Assembly (NCBI RefSeq): GCF_033100795.1 | Contig: NZ_JAWLVI010000006.1 | Location: forward strand, 56,976 to 120,975 | Origin: Pseudothioclava sp033100795 | GTDB taxonomy: Bacteria; Pseudomonadota; Alphaproteobacteria; Rhodobacterales; Rhodobacteraceae | Direction: 5' to 3' | Length of the DNA: 64,000 nucleotides | Shown: one piece after another, positions 43,670 to 52,788 of the stretch | Layout: each line of letters begins with the position of its first letter | Position numbering within the stretch: position 1 is the first letter of the stretch | Program-made: the position numbers and the translations under genes | The notes under the pieces: generated by a model | Database searches by the model: none | The model's input: only the letters and a program-made list of their open reading frames with translations | Told to the model about the DNA's origin: nothing

Positions 43670-45130
43670 ATGCTCATCAAGCGCGACTTCTACATCGACG
43701 GCCGCTGGACCGCCGCCGCCGCCCCCCGCGACTGCGAGGTGATCGACCCCTCGACCGAGGAGGCCTGCGCCATCATCTCGCTCGACTCCGAGGCGGATAC
43801 CGATCTCGCCGTCGCCGCAGCGAAGCGCGCCTTCCCCGCATGGGCCGCCACCCCACCCGCCGAACGCAAGCGCTATGTCGAGGCCATCCTCGCCCAATAC
43901 GAGGCCCGCGCAGAAGAAATGGCCCGCGCCATCAGCCTTGAAATGGGCGCCCCCATCGACATGTCGCGCAGCGATCAGGCCCCCTGCCTGCCCTGGCACC
44001 TCAAGAACTTCCTCACCGCCTTCGACCATATCGAGTGGGTCCGCCCCTTGGGCCCGCATACACCCAATGACCGTATCGCGCTGGAACCCATCGGTGTGGT
44101 GGGCCTGATCACGCCCTGGAACTGGCCGATGAACCAGGTCACGCTCAAGGTGATCCCCGCGCTTCTGGCAGGCTGCACCTGCGTGCTGAAACCGTCCGAG
44201 GAATCGCCCCTTTCCTCGCTCCTCTTCGCTGAGTTCGTGCATGACGCGGGCGTGCCTGCAGGCGTGTTCAACCTCGTCAACGGCGATGGGCTTGGCGTCG
44301 GCGCGCGTCTCTCGACGCATCCCGATGTCGAGATGATCTCCTTCACCGGCTCCACGCGCGCCGGCAAGGCCATCTCGAAAGCCGCCGCCGAAACGTTGAA
44401 GCGGGTCACGCTGGAACTCGGTGGAAAGGGCGCGAACTTGATCTTCGCCGATGCCGATGACCGCGCTGTGGAGCGCGGCGTGCGCCATTGCTTCAACAAC
44501 TCCGGACAAAGCTGCAATGCCCCCACCCGCATGCTGGTGGAACGCCCCGTCTATGACCGTGCGGTGGAAATCGCCAAACAGGTGGCCGCAGCGACCAGGG
44601 TCGCCTCTGCCCACGAACCCGGCCGCCATATTGGCCCCGTGGTGAACAAGCGGCAATGGGATCAGATTCAGGGCTACATCCAGAAAGGCATCGAGGAAGG
44701 TGCGCGTCTCGTCGCAGGCGGCCTCGGCCTACCCGAAGGGATGAACAAAGGCTACTTCGTCCGCCCCACCATCTTTGCCGACGTCAAACCCGGCATGACG
44801 ATTGAGAAAGAAGAAATCTTCGGCCCTGTCCTTTCCATCATACCCTTCGACACCGAGGCCGAGGCGGTGCAGATCGCCAATGACACACCCTACGGCCTGA
44901 GTAATTACGTCCAGTCGCAAGACGGCGCCCGCCGCAACCGTCTCGCGCGGCAGCTCCGCGCGGGCATGGTGGAAATGAACGGCAAATCCCGCAGCGCAGG
45001 CTCGCCCTTCGGCGGCGTAAAGGCGTCGGGTCGCGCGCGGGAAGGTGGCATCTGGGGGATCGAAGAATTTCTCGAAGCCAAAGCCATCTCCGGCTGGGAC
45101 CCCGACGCCGAAGGGGTTGCCGCCGAGTGA
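43670..45130 (+). CDS. Aldehyde dehydrogenase family protein
   Basis: 486 residues, the usual length. The NAD-binding VVGLITPWNWPMNQVTLKVI, FTGSTRAGKAIS, catalytic Glu in LELGGKGANLIF and catalytic Cys in NNSGQSCNAPTRM are all present, as is EEIFGPVLSIIPF near the C-terminus. It oxidises an aldehyde to the acid; the substrate cannot be told. It is a single-gene unit: the 188 bases before it hold no gene, with a GGAGG-like ribosome site before the ATG. Confidence 0.93.
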   Translation: MLIKRDFYIDGRWTAAAAPRDCEVIDPSTEEACAIISLDSEADTDLAVAAAKRAFPAWAATPPAERKRYVEAILAQYEARAEEMARAISLEMGAPIDMSRSDQAPCLPWHLKNFLTAFDHIEWVRPLGPHTPNDRIALEPIGVVGLITPWNWPMNQVTLKVIPALLAGCTCVLKPSEESPLSSLLFAEFVHDAGVPAGVFNLVNGDGLGVGARLSTHPDVEMISFTGSTRAGKAISKAAAETLKRVTLELGGKGANLIFADADDRAVERGVRHCFNNSGQSCNAPTRMLVERPVYDRAVEIAKQVAAATRVASAHEPGRHIGPVVNKRQWDQIQGYIQKGIEEGARLVAGGLGLPEGMNKGYFVRPTIFADVKPGMTIEKEEIFGPVLSIIPFDTEAEAVQIANDTPYGLSNYVQSQDGARRNRLARQLRAGMVEMNGKSRSAGSPFGGVKASGRAREGGIWGIEEFLEAKAISGWDPDAEGVAAE

Positions 45131-45150
45131 TGCAAATCTGACCTCTGGCC

Positions 45151-45240
45151 TTCATCTCGGCCGAAAAATCAATTCTACGCATCTTCTTGGTACCTGCGTC
45201 CCGAGACATCGCGTATTTTCGGTATTTCAGCCGAGATGAA
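45151..45240. repeat. Inverted repeat of 11 bp around a 68-base loop
   Basis: TTCATCTCGGC at 45151-45161 pairs with GCCGAGATGAA at 45230-45240, and inside it CGAAAA/TTTTCG partly pairs too. The intervening bases are AT-richer than the flanks. It lies in the 323-base gap after the aldehyde dehydrogenase gene; nothing else in that gap is recognised. It may be a convergent terminator or a small non-autonomous repeat. Confidence 0.45.
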
Positions 45241-45453
45241 AGGGTGGCCATAACCGCTCCCACAGGGCGGTGCGCGTCAGACATGCTTCACCGCTTGTGA
45301 ACCCTGCCACGGTCGGCGTCGCATCGAGTAGCCACCACTCTAAGAACAGGCCACTGTCTGGACCGCGTACCGGCAAGTAGCGTCTGGTCAGCCGGAGATT
45401 GCGCCACTTCCAAATTCCCGCCACCTCCGTGACAAGGCGTCAGCTGGTCCCTG

Positions 45454-46581
45454 TCAGGACAACAATTCCCGGGCAATGATGGTGCGTTGAATCTCGGAGC
45501 TGCCTTCGTAGATCCGGAAAATCCGCAGATCCCGCAAATGGCGTTCCAGTGGGAAATCTCGGCAATAGCCATAGCCGCCATGGATCTGCAATGCGCGGTC
45601 CGCGATGCGCCATGCAGCCTCTGAGGCGAAAAGCTTGGCGTGGGCGCTTTCCGAGGCATAGCGCGCACCGGTGCCGCGCAGGCGGGCGGCGGCATAGCCC
45701 AAGGCGCGGGCGGCGGCGAGGTCATTGGCGCTGTCGGCAAGCATCCATTGCAGGCCCTGGAAATCGGCAATCGGTTTGCCGCTGATCTGCCGATCCTTGG
45801 CATAGGCCACCGCTGCCTCGAGTGCGACGGCGGCAATGCCCGTGGCTTGGGCGGCAACCTCAATCCGGCCATTGTCCAACACCTTCATCGCGGTGCGAAA
45901 CCCGCTGCCCTCTGGCCCGATCCGGTTTTCCTCTGGCACAAGGCAGTCGAAGGTTACGCCGAAGACATGACCGCCGCGCAGGCCCATGGTGCGCTCGGGT
46001 GGTGCTATCGTGATGCCCGGCGTCACGGCAGGTTCGATCACAAAGGCGGAGACCCCGCGTGCGCCAGCCTCGGGGCCGGTCTTGGCGTAGACCACGATGA
46101 ACTCGGCCGCGCCTGCGTTCGAGATGAAGCATTTCGACCCGCGCAACCGATAGCCGGTCCCCTCGCGCCGCGCGGTGGTGCGCATGTCGGCCGGGTTGGA
46201 GCCCGCCCCGGGTTCAGTCAGCGCAAAGGCCCCCAAGGCACCCTGTGCGGCGCGCGGCAGGATGCGAGCCTTGAGCACGGCATCGCCGCCAAGATGCAGG
46301 CTGTCAGTTGCCAGAAAATGCGCGGTTAGCATCGACGCGGTCGAGGCGCAGGCCCCCGCGATGATCTCGACGGCGCGGTACAGCATCGGGCCGCTGAGAC
46401 CCAGCCCCCCTTCGGCTTCTGGCAGGTTCAGCCCCATCAACCCCAAGGCAGTCATGGCGGGCAGGTGGCAGGTCGCAAAGCGGGCCGTTTCGTCCAGTTC
46501 TGCGGCTTTCGGTGCCAAAACCTCGGTTGCGAAACGGGTGATCTCGGTCAGGATGGCCTGTTCGTCGTCGTTCCACATCAT
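45454..46581 (-). CDS. Acyl-CoA dehydrogenase family protein
   Basis: 375 residues, the usual length. FALTEPGAGSNPADMRTTA binds FAD and substrate; KCFISNAGAAEFIVVYAKTG and the C-terminal GGYGYCRDFPLERHLRDLRI followed by YEGSSEIQR are the family signatures. The catalytic base, normally Glu near the C-terminus, falls in IYEGSSEIQR. It dehydrogenates an acyl-CoA with electron transfer to ETF. It is three bases from, and downstream of, a CoA-transferase gene with which it forms an operon. Confidence 0.93.
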   Translation of the reverse strand: MMWNDDEQAILTEITRFATEVLAPKAAELDETARFATCHLPAMTALGLMGLNLPEAEGGLGLSGPMLYRAVEIIAGACASTASMLTAHFLATDSLHLGGDAVLKARILPRAAQGALGAFALTEPGAGSNPADMRTTARREGTGYRLRGSKCFISNAGAAEFIVVYAKTGPEAGARGVSAFVIEPAVTPGITIAPPERTMGLRGGHVFGVTFDCLVPEENRIGPEGSGFRTAMKVLDNGRIEVAAQATGIAAVALEAAVAYAKDRQISGKPIADFQGLQWMLADSANDLAAARALGYAAARLRGTGARYASESAHAKLFASEAAWRIADRALQIHGGYGYCRDFPLERHLRDLRIFRIYEGSSEIQRTIIARELLS

Positions 46582-46584
46582 TGC

Positions 46585-47733
46585 TTAGCCCTCCAGCTCG
46601 GCGCGAATTTCGGCGCCATGCTCGTCAAGCCCGGGGGCTGGACGGCGCTGCCCACGCGGGCTGCCGACAAACTGAACTGGCTGTTCGGGCAGGTGGAGCG
46701 AGCCAAGCGTCGGATGGGTCACCGACGACACAAGGCCGCGGGCGATGGCATGATCCGAGGTCCAGGCCTGTCGCACCGTTGCCAGTGGCGCGGCGGGGAT
46801 GCCCGCTTCGGCCAGAGCGGCCGCAGCGCCTGCTGCGGTTTGCCCCGCGGCCCATGTCTCGATTGCCTGCGCCAGAATGGGCTCGTTCGCCCGGCGATCG
46901 CTGTCGCTGGCAAGGCGCGGATCGCTCGCCAAGTCTGGCCGTCCGATGGCCGCACAGAAACCGGCAAACAGTTTGTCATTCAGAACTGCCACCGCAAAAT
47001 GGCCCTCTCCCGCCGCATAGACGCCGAACGGCGCGGAAAGCGCATGCTTGTTCCCCGTCCGCACCGGCGTCTGGTCAGCCACCAGCACGCGCGCGGCGGC
47101 CGTGGGCATCATCGAGGCCAGCGCATCGGCCAGCGCCACATCAATCACCCGTCCGCGACCTGTCCTCTGCCGTTCATGCAGCGCGGCCATGATGCCCCAA
47201 CCGGCAAAAAGTCCTGCCGCCACATCGGCAATCGCCTCGCCCACCATCGTAGGCGCGCCGTCGGGGCGGCCCGTCAATTCCATCAGGCCGCTCATCGCTT
47301 GCACGATGATGTCATAGGCGGGCCGAGAGGCCAGCGGCCCGGTCTGCCCAAACCCCGACACCGAGGCATAGATCAGCCGCGGATTGCGGGCGCAAAGTGC
47401 TTCTGCGCCAAGGCCCAGTCGGTCCATGACGCCTGGGCGGAAATTCTCGATCAGCACATCGGCACGGTCGGCCAAAGCAATGGCCGTGTCGCGGTCTTTG
47501 GGGCGTTTTAGGTCCAGCACGATGGACCGCTTGCCGCGGTTGACCGACTGGAACAGGGCGCTTTCGCCTTGATGAAACGGTCCGACATGGCGGTATTCGT
47601 CGCCCTCCGGGCCTTCAACCTTGATGATATCCGCCCCCAGATCAGCCATCAGCGCTGTGGCATAGGGCCCGGCAAGCACGCGGGTGAAATCAAGGACGCG
47701 CAGGTCAGACAGCGGTTTGGCGTTGTGGGTCAT
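46585..47733 (-). CDS. CaiB/BaiF family CoA-transferase
   Basis: 382 residues. LRVLDFTRVLAGPYATALMA, LGADIIKVEGPEGDEYR, FQSVNRGKRSIVLDLKRP and ADVLIENFRPGVMDRLGLG followed by YASVSGFGQTGPLASRPAYD are diagnostic for class III CoA-transferases; the Asp in PAYDIIVQ fits the catalytic position. It moves CoA between carboxylic acids, probably to activate the substrate of the acyl-CoA dehydrogenase. The LysR gene is divergent from it. Confidence 0.94.
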   Translation of the reverse strand: MTHNAKPLSDLRVLDFTRVLAGPYATALMADLGADIIKVEGPEGDEYRHVGPFHQGESALFQSVNRGKRSIVLDLKRPKDRDTAIALADRADVLIENFRPGVMDRLGLGAEALCARNPRLIYASVSGFGQTGPLASRPAYDIIVQAMSGLMELTGRPDGAPTMVGEAIADVAAGLFAGWGIMAALHERQRTGRGRVIDVALADALASMMPTAAARVLVADQTPVRTGNKHALSAPFGVYAAGEGHFAVAVLNDKLFAGFCAAIGRPDLASDPRLASDSDRRANEPILAQAIETWAAGQTAAGAAAALAEAGIPAAPLATVRQAWTSDHAIARGLVSSVTHPTLGSLHLPEQPVQFVGSPRGQRRPAPGLDEHGAEIRAELEG

Positions 47734-47813
47734 GGGGGCCTCGCAGTGGATTGCCCTACATTAGGCGAAACCAATCTATAGGCAGAAATAATAGTTCCAT
47801 ATATACTTGATGA
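47734..47813. promoter_or_regulatory. Divergent promoter region between CoA-transferase and LysR genes
   Basis: Eighty AT-rich bases separate the two divergent starts. LysR proteins usually bind such regions at T-N11-A sites, and 47760-47805 is the likely place, but I cannot pick a single palindrome with confidence. Confidence 0.45.
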
Positions 47814-48746
47814 ATGAATCCTATTCCCTTCAGTTTTCGCCAGATCGACTATGTGCTTGCCGTGGCCGAAACCGGATCAACGGCTTCGGCGGCGCGGGCG
47901 CTTAACGTCTCACAGCCCTCTGTCTCGGTCGCGATCACGCAGATCGAGGCGCATTTCGGGGCACCCCTGTTCCGTCGCCTGCCGGGGCTTGGCATGTCGC
48001 CCACCCCCTTTGGCCATGACCGACTGGCGGGCCTTCGCCGGCTTCGGGCCGAGGCGGGGCGGGTTTTTGGCGAACTGTCGGACAGCGTGCAAGAATTGCG
48101 TCTGGGGGTCTACTCGACGCTCGGGCCGCGCTATGCCCCGATGCTGATCCGTCAGTTTACCGCCGCCCATCCCGGGGCCAGAGTTCACTTGACCGAAGGT
48201 GACATCGCAGAACTTTGCCAGTCGATCTTGGCGGGAACGCTTGATCTGGCGCTGCTTTATGATGTGGGGTTGCCCACGGGGCTTGATGCCACCCTGTTGG
48301 CCGAAGTGCAGCCCCGGGCTGTGCTGCCGGTGGATCATCCGTTGGCACAGCACGAGACGGTCGACTTGCGGGATCTGGCCCGCGATCCGTTGATCTTGGT
48401 CAATCTGCCGCATAGCCGGAGCTACATGCTCTCCTTGTTTCAAATCGCAGGCGCCGTGCCCGAAATCGCCTATGAAACCGGTTCGATTGAAATGCTGCGC
48501 GCACTGGTGGCAAACGGGCAGGGGGTAGGGATTTTGGCCACAGACCTGCCGTATGGCCAGACCTATGACAACCGCAGCGTCGTCACCCGCCCGCTTGCCG
48601 GCAACATGCCCCCGAGCCGCGTGGTTCTGATCCGTGCGGGCAGGTTCGAGCCGACGGCGACAATGCGGGCTTTCAAAGACCTTTCTCTGAAAGAAGTTGG
48701 CACGGCATCGGCCACGGCAAATGGCAATTCCTATGCTGGCGTATGA
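47814..48746 (+). CDS. LysR family transcriptional regulator
   Basis: 310 residues. The N-terminal winged helix has FRQIDYVLAVAETGSTASAA followed by LNVSQPSVSVAITQIEAHFG, the usual LysR recognition pair. The effector domain begins near 90 (LRLGVYSTLGPRYAPMLIRQ). It is divergent from the CoA-transferase/acyl-CoA dehydrogenase operon, which it probably regulates in response to a pathway metabolite. Confidence 0.94.
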   Translation: MNPIPFSFRQIDYVLAVAETGSTASAARALNVSQPSVSVAITQIEAHFGAPLFRRLPGLGMSPTPFGHDRLAGLRRLRAEAGRVFGELSDSVQELRLGVYSTLGPRYAPMLIRQFTAAHPGARVHLTEGDIAELCQSILAGTLDLALLYDVGLPTGLDATLLAEVQPRAVLPVDHPLAQHETVDLRDLARDPLILVNLPHSRSYMLSLFQIAGAVPEIAYETGSIEMLRALVANGQGVGILATDLPYGQTYDNRSVVTRPLAGNMPPSRVVLIRAGRFEPTATMRAFKDLSLKEVGTASATANGNSYAGV

Positions 48747-48806
48747 TGCGTGGCCACACCGTCTGGCTGTCTATTCAGCTTGATATTGAGCAGGCCAAGA
48801 CTTTTA

Positions 48807-49243
48807 GGGTCAGGACTCGTTCTGGTTTCATAGCCAGAACATGACGGTTGCTGCGAGAGCGACGGCAGAGAGGAAGACCTTCGGGCATCGGTCGTAGCGG
48901 GTCGCGACCCTGCGCCAGTCCTTCAGACGTCCGAACATGATCTCGATCCGGTTGCGGCGTTTGTAGCGACGCTTGTCGTGCTTGATGGGCTTGCCGCGAG
49001 ACTTCCTTCCGGGGATGCAGGGCTTTATCCCCTTGTCTTTCAATGATTCTCTGAACCAGTCGGCGTCATATCCCCGGTCAGCGGGCAGCCAATCTGCCTT
49101 TGGCAAGCTGCTCAGCAGCGCCGCCGCGCCGGTGTAATCACTGACTTGGCCTGCCGTCATGAAGAACTGGATCGGGCGACCATCGGCGTCGGTGACGGCG
49201 TGCAACTTGGTGTTCATGCCGCCCTTGGTTCGACCGATCAGAC
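48807..49243 (-). pseudogene. IS5-family element fragment, 5' part of transposase lost
   Basis: The left end reads GGGTCAGGACTC from about 48807, like an IS5 terminal repeat. The transposase part encodes IGRTKGGMNTKLHAVTDADG through LPADRGYDADWFR and RYKRRNRIEIMFGRLKDWRR to LAATVMFWL, the C-terminal half of an IS5 DDE enzyme. The open frame runs straight to 49243, where the IS21 element begins. The N-terminal half is not on the other side of IS21. Confidence 0.88.
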
Positions 49244-49362
49244 TGTATAGCGGCGTGCAATTTTGACCCCCTGCAGGGGGTGATCGGCGTCCAAAATTGA
49301 CCCCTCCCTGAATTTGCGTGGATTGTTTCGCCTGTTCGGACGACAGGCGGAGAGATCAGGGG

Positions 49363-50883
49363 ATGATCACAGTGGAAACGATACTGAAAGTGCGTTGCGA
49401 CAAGCACGTACACGGCAAGAGCATCAAGGAGATTTGCCGGACGCGCGGCCTCAATCGGAATACGGTTCGGGGGATATTACGTTCAGAAGAAACGGCCCGG
49501 ACCTATAAGCCTCGTCAAAAACAACCGCTACCAAAGCTTGGCGATTTCGAAGCTCGTTTGATTGAACTTTTGAAGGAAAATGAAGCGCGTAAGCGCAAGG
49601 ATCGTTGGCGGCTGACCCGGATATGTGATGTTTTACAGCGCGAAGGTTATGAAGGCGGGTATGACAGCGTGCGGCGCTATGCCAATCGTTGGAAGCAATC
49701 GCAAGGTCGAGGCCTTGAGCATGCCTTCGTTCCGCTGTGGTTTGCTCCTGGGGAAGCCTATCAGTTCGACTGGAGCCACGAGACCGTAATCATGGGTGGT
49801 GTCTCAGTAGAGGTCAAAGTGGCGCATTTTCGCCTTTGCCATAGCCGCCTGTCTTTCGTCGTGGCCTATCCCCGAGAGACGCAGGAAATGGTTTTTGACG
49901 CGCACAATCGCGCCTTCGCCTTTTTCGGCGGAACCTGTTCTCGAGGCATCTACGACAATATGACGACGGCAGTTGACGCGATCCTGATCGGCAAGGCTCG
50001 TGTGTTCAACAAGAGATTTTTGCAGATGTGCTCGCATTTCTTGATTGAGCCAACGGCCTGCTCGCCGGCGGCGGGTTGGGAAAAAGGTCAGGTTGAGAAC
50101 GATGTTAAAAATGGCCGCCAGCGGCATTTCATACCGCGCCTTCGGGTTGGATCTTTTGAAGAGTTGAACGATCTTCTGGCAGAACAATCACTGAACCATG
50201 CCCGCACGGCCCGCCATCCAGAGTATACGGATCGCAGCATATGGGACGTGTTTGAGGACGAGCGCGCGCACCTGATCAACGCTCCGGTTTCTTTCGACGG
50301 TTTCAGAGAGGAAACCGTGACGGTATCGAAGACTTGCCTCGTTACTTTCGATCGGAACCGATACAGCGTTTGTGCAACGGCCGCTCGTAAGACCATTGAG
50401 CTGAAGGTCTATGCGGATCGGGTCGTGATGCGTTTGGATGACAAGATCATTGGCGAGCATCCCCGCACGTTCGGGCGAGACAAAACGACGTATAATCCTT
50501 GGCACTACGTTCCCCTGCTTGAGCGAAAGCCCGGCGCGCTGCGTAACGGCGCCCCTTTCAGGGACATGGAGCTTCCATCATCGATGCAGAAAGTGCGGGT
50601 GCGCCTGAAGGCCGTCGATGATGGTGATCGGCAAATGGTCGATATCCTGCTGGCAGCCTGGGCTCACGGCCTGCCGGCCGTCGAGGAGGCATGCCAAGAA
50701 GCACTCGCGTCGGGTTTACGAAGTGCTGATGCTATTTTGAACATCGTGTCGCGGCGGCAAGCTGTTGAGCCCGATGTCGGCACGATCAGTAACTTGCCAC
50801 AACATCTAACCCTGACAGAAGAGCCCATAGCGGACTGCGCTCGTTACGATGTCTTGCGGGGGCTGTGTCATGCAGCGGAATGA
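49363..50883 (+). CDS. istA: IS21 transposase IstA
   Basis: 506 residues from the ATG at 49363. An N-terminal helix-turn-helix (SIKEICRTRGLNRNTVRGIL) is followed by the DDE core: AYQFDWSHETVIMGG (first Asp), GIYDNMTTAVDAI (second) and a Glu in WEKGQVENDVKNGRQ. IstA carries out strand transfer and needs IstB. Its end overlaps istB by 14 bases. Confidence 0.94.
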   Translation: MITVETILKVRCDKHVHGKSIKEICRTRGLNRNTVRGILRSEETARTYKPRQKQPLPKLGDFEARLIELLKENEARKRKDRWRLTRICDVLQREGYEGGYDSVRRYANRWKQSQGRGLEHAFVPLWFAPGEAYQFDWSHETVIMGGVSVEVKVAHFRLCHSRLSFVVAYPRETQEMVFDAHNRAFAFFGGTCSRGIYDNMTTAVDAILIGKARVFNKRFLQMCSHFLIEPTACSPAAGWEKGQVENDVKNGRQRHFIPRLRVGSFEELNDLLAEQSLNHARTARHPEYTDRSIWDVFEDERAHLINAPVSFDGFREETVTVSKTCLVTFDRNRYSVCATAARKTIELKVYADRVVMRLDDKIIGEHPRTFGRDKTTYNPWHYVPLLERKPGALRNGAPFRDMELPSSMQKVRVRLKAVDDGDRQMVDILLAAWAHGLPAVEEACQEALASGLRSADAILNIVSRRQAVEPDVGTISNLPQHLTLTEEPIADCARYDVLRGLCHAAE

Positions 50884-51598
50884 CATCATGGCCGCTCTGC
50901 AAGAGCTGCAACTCGCAGGGATGCGTGCAGCTTATGACGAAATCATGCAAAGTGGTCTGCGCCTGAAGAAGACGCCAGCAGAAATCGTCGGTGACTTGCT
51001 CAACGCGGAACTCGCCGACAAACGAGCTCGGTCGATCCAGTATCAGATGGGCGTGGCGCGTTTCCCAATGCTGAAATCACTCGGCGATTTCCGGTTTGAC
51101 GACAGTCCTGTGAATGAACCTCTTATGAGAGAACTGCATAGCGGCAGCTTTCTGGATCTGGCACGCAATGCCGTTCTAGTCGGCGGAAGTGGCTCGGGGA
51201 AAACCCATTTGGCGATTGCGATTGGCGCCAATGCCGTCCGTAATCAAAGGCGTGTGCGCTTCTACAGCACCGTTGATCTCGTCAACAAACTTGAGGCCGA
51301 AAAGAGAGAAGGCCGCGTGGGACGTTTGGCGGACAGCTTACTCCGCGTCGATCTCGTGATCCTCGACGAACTGGGGTACTTGCCGTTCGCCAAAGAGGGA
51401 GGCCAGTTGCTCTTTCATCTCGCCGCCAAGCTCTATGAACACACGTCGATCATCATCACCACAAACCTGACCTTCGCTGAATGGCCAAGCGTTTTTGGCG
51501 ATGCAAAAATGACGACGGCGCTGCTCGATCGCCTCACACACCACTGCGATATTATCGAAACCGGGAACGAAAGCTGGCGCTTTAAAAACCGTGACTAG
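50870..51598 (+). CDS. istB: IS21 helper ATPase IstB
   Basis: 242 residues from the ATG at 50870. AAA+ motifs are VLVGGSGSGKTHLAIAI (Walker A) near 107-123 and LVILDELGYLPFA (Walker B), with TTNLTFAEWPSVFGD as sensor region, all characteristic of IstB. It remodels target DNA for IstA. A second copy of the 3' flank of this gene, inverted, closes the window at 63881-64000. Confidence 0.95.
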   Translation: MQRNDIMAALQELQLAGMRAAYDEIMQSGLRLKKTPAEIVGDLLNAELADKRARSIQYQMGVARFPMLKSLGDFRFDDSPVNEPLMRELHSGSFLDLARNAVLVGGSGSGKTHLAIAIGANAVRNQRRVRFYSTVDLVNKLEAEKREGRVGRLADSLLRVDLVILDELGYLPFAKEGGQLLFHLAAKLYEHTSIIITTNLTFAEWPSVFGDAKMTTALLDRLTHHCDIIETGNESWRFKNRD

Positions 51599-51604
51599 CA
51601 AGAC

Positions 51605-51657
51605 GAAAGTGCGCCGACTGTTCCGATAAATGGGGTCTGCACAGCCGGCGCACTTTC
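51605..51657 (+). terminator. Hairpin after istB
   Basis: GAAAGTGCGCCG at 51605-51616 pairs perfectly with CGGCGCACTTTC at 51646-51657, seven bases after the istB stop. The loop is 29 bases and no long T run follows, so it could be a weak terminator or an IS-specific structure. Confidence 0.5.
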
Positions 51658-51772
51658 TCCCGATTCTCTCCAAAACAACTCACAATTGCTAATGGCCGCC
51701 GCCAGAAAACCTGGCTCCAGAGGGGTCAAATTTGCACGCCGAAATGGGGTCTGATTTGGATGCCGATTGACA

Positions 51773-52133
51773 GATCTGGCAAAGAAAGACGCCAGATAAC
51801 AAGAGCTTGGTTCATCATTCGGACCGTGGCTCCCAATACTTGTCCATCAAGTATACTGAGCGCCTGGCCGAGGCAGAGATCGATCTTTCAGTCGGCACTG
51901 TCGGCGATGCCTATGATAATGCCCTTGCCGAATGCGTGATCGGTTTGTTCAAAACCGAGGTCATCAACCAAATCGGCCCCTGGAAATCGATGCGTGAGGT
52001 TGAATGGGAAACCTTGAAATGGGTCGATTGGTATAACAATCGCCGCCTTCTAGGCCCCATCGGTTACATCCCTCCCGTAGAAGCAGAGGAGGCGTTCTAT
52101 GCAAACCTGAACTCACTCGATATGGTCGCCTGA
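51773..52133 (+). pseudogene. IS3-family transposase OrfB fragment (C-terminal)
   Basis: The frame begins at the IS21 edge and reads DNKSLVHHSDRGSQYLSIKY, EAEIDLSVGTVGDAYDNALA, FKTEVINQIGPWKSMREVEW and WYNNRRLLGPIGYIPPVEAE to the stop: the last third of an IS3-type DDE domain. The N-terminal two thirds are missing. It differs from the IS3 element at 28572-31269. The following 253 bases to 52386 hold no recognised gene; the element end must lie there. Confidence 0.88.
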
Positions 52134-52386
52134 AATATGAACAAACCACCCTCCGGTAAAGCCGGGGCGGTTCACGGATGTATGCCGCTGACATTCTCGC
52201 AGGGGACGTCGCCGCACACATTCGCGGCGATGAAATTGCTGAGCGGGCCGCTCAGCCGGACGGCCATCGTGGTCGTGCGGGCCACGGCGGCAATCCTCCG
52301 ATGATCCTTGTATTCGATATAACCAAAAACGCACACACTACAAGGCGAACCCGGCACTCCCCGACCCTTCCAGTCGTCGGGCTGTG

Positions 52387-52749
52387 TCACCGGCGTCTGA
52401 ATGCGATTGTGGCGATCACTGCCCAAACCGCGGTGCGAAATCCCATTGCGCCGAAGGTACGGCCCATCCACGCTCCGCCCTGAGCGATGTGCCAGAGAAA
52501 TCCCACAAAGATGATCGCCGTCGCCAGGGCTATGGCACCTGCAAGCCATTGCGCCCATGTCGCCCCGCGCCAGAGACCATAACCGGCGGCAATATAGGCA
52601 AATCCGGCGACGTAGTTGAACCAGACTACGAATGACACCACGCCGGGCCCCGGGGAGATCAGGGCGCGCGCGCCCGAGATGATGGTGATTGCTCCGAAGA
52701 TGACAGCCACGGCGGCTGCGATGGTCAAAATGTGGGGGCGTTCAGGCAT
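52387..52749 (-). CDS. Small integral membrane protein of unknown function
   Basis: 120 residues with four probable membrane helices: about 8-30 (IAAAVAVIFGAITIISGA), 38-58 (VSFVVWFNYVAGFAYIAAGY), 66-90 (WAQWLAGAIALATAIIFVGF) and 102-118. It is the last gene of the leftward stress-like operon, 39 bases after the PHA synthase gene. No family recognised. Confidence 0.65.
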   Translation of the reverse strand: MPERPHILTIAAAVAVIFGAITIISGARALISPGPGVVSFVVWFNYVAGFAYIAAGYGLWRGATWAQWLAGAIALATAIIFVGFLWHIAQGGAWMGRTFGAMGFRTAVWAVIATIAFRRR

Positions 52750-52788
52750 GAAATCCTCATCTTGTCGGAAGACGGGCCAGGGCCGGCC

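Larger units (their letters stand above)
49244..51772 (+). mobile_element. IS21-family insertion sequence, complete
   Basis: 2,529 bp, a normal IS21 size, with TGT...ACA ends. Each end holds two copies of a roughly 20-bp motif of the form CGGCRTSCAAAWTTGACCCC: at the left near 49251-49270 and 49284-49303, at the right (reverse complement) near 51722-51742 and 51747-51766. It encodes istA and istB. No target duplication is visible, and the flanks are fragments of different elements (IS5 left, IS3 right). Confidence 0.9.
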
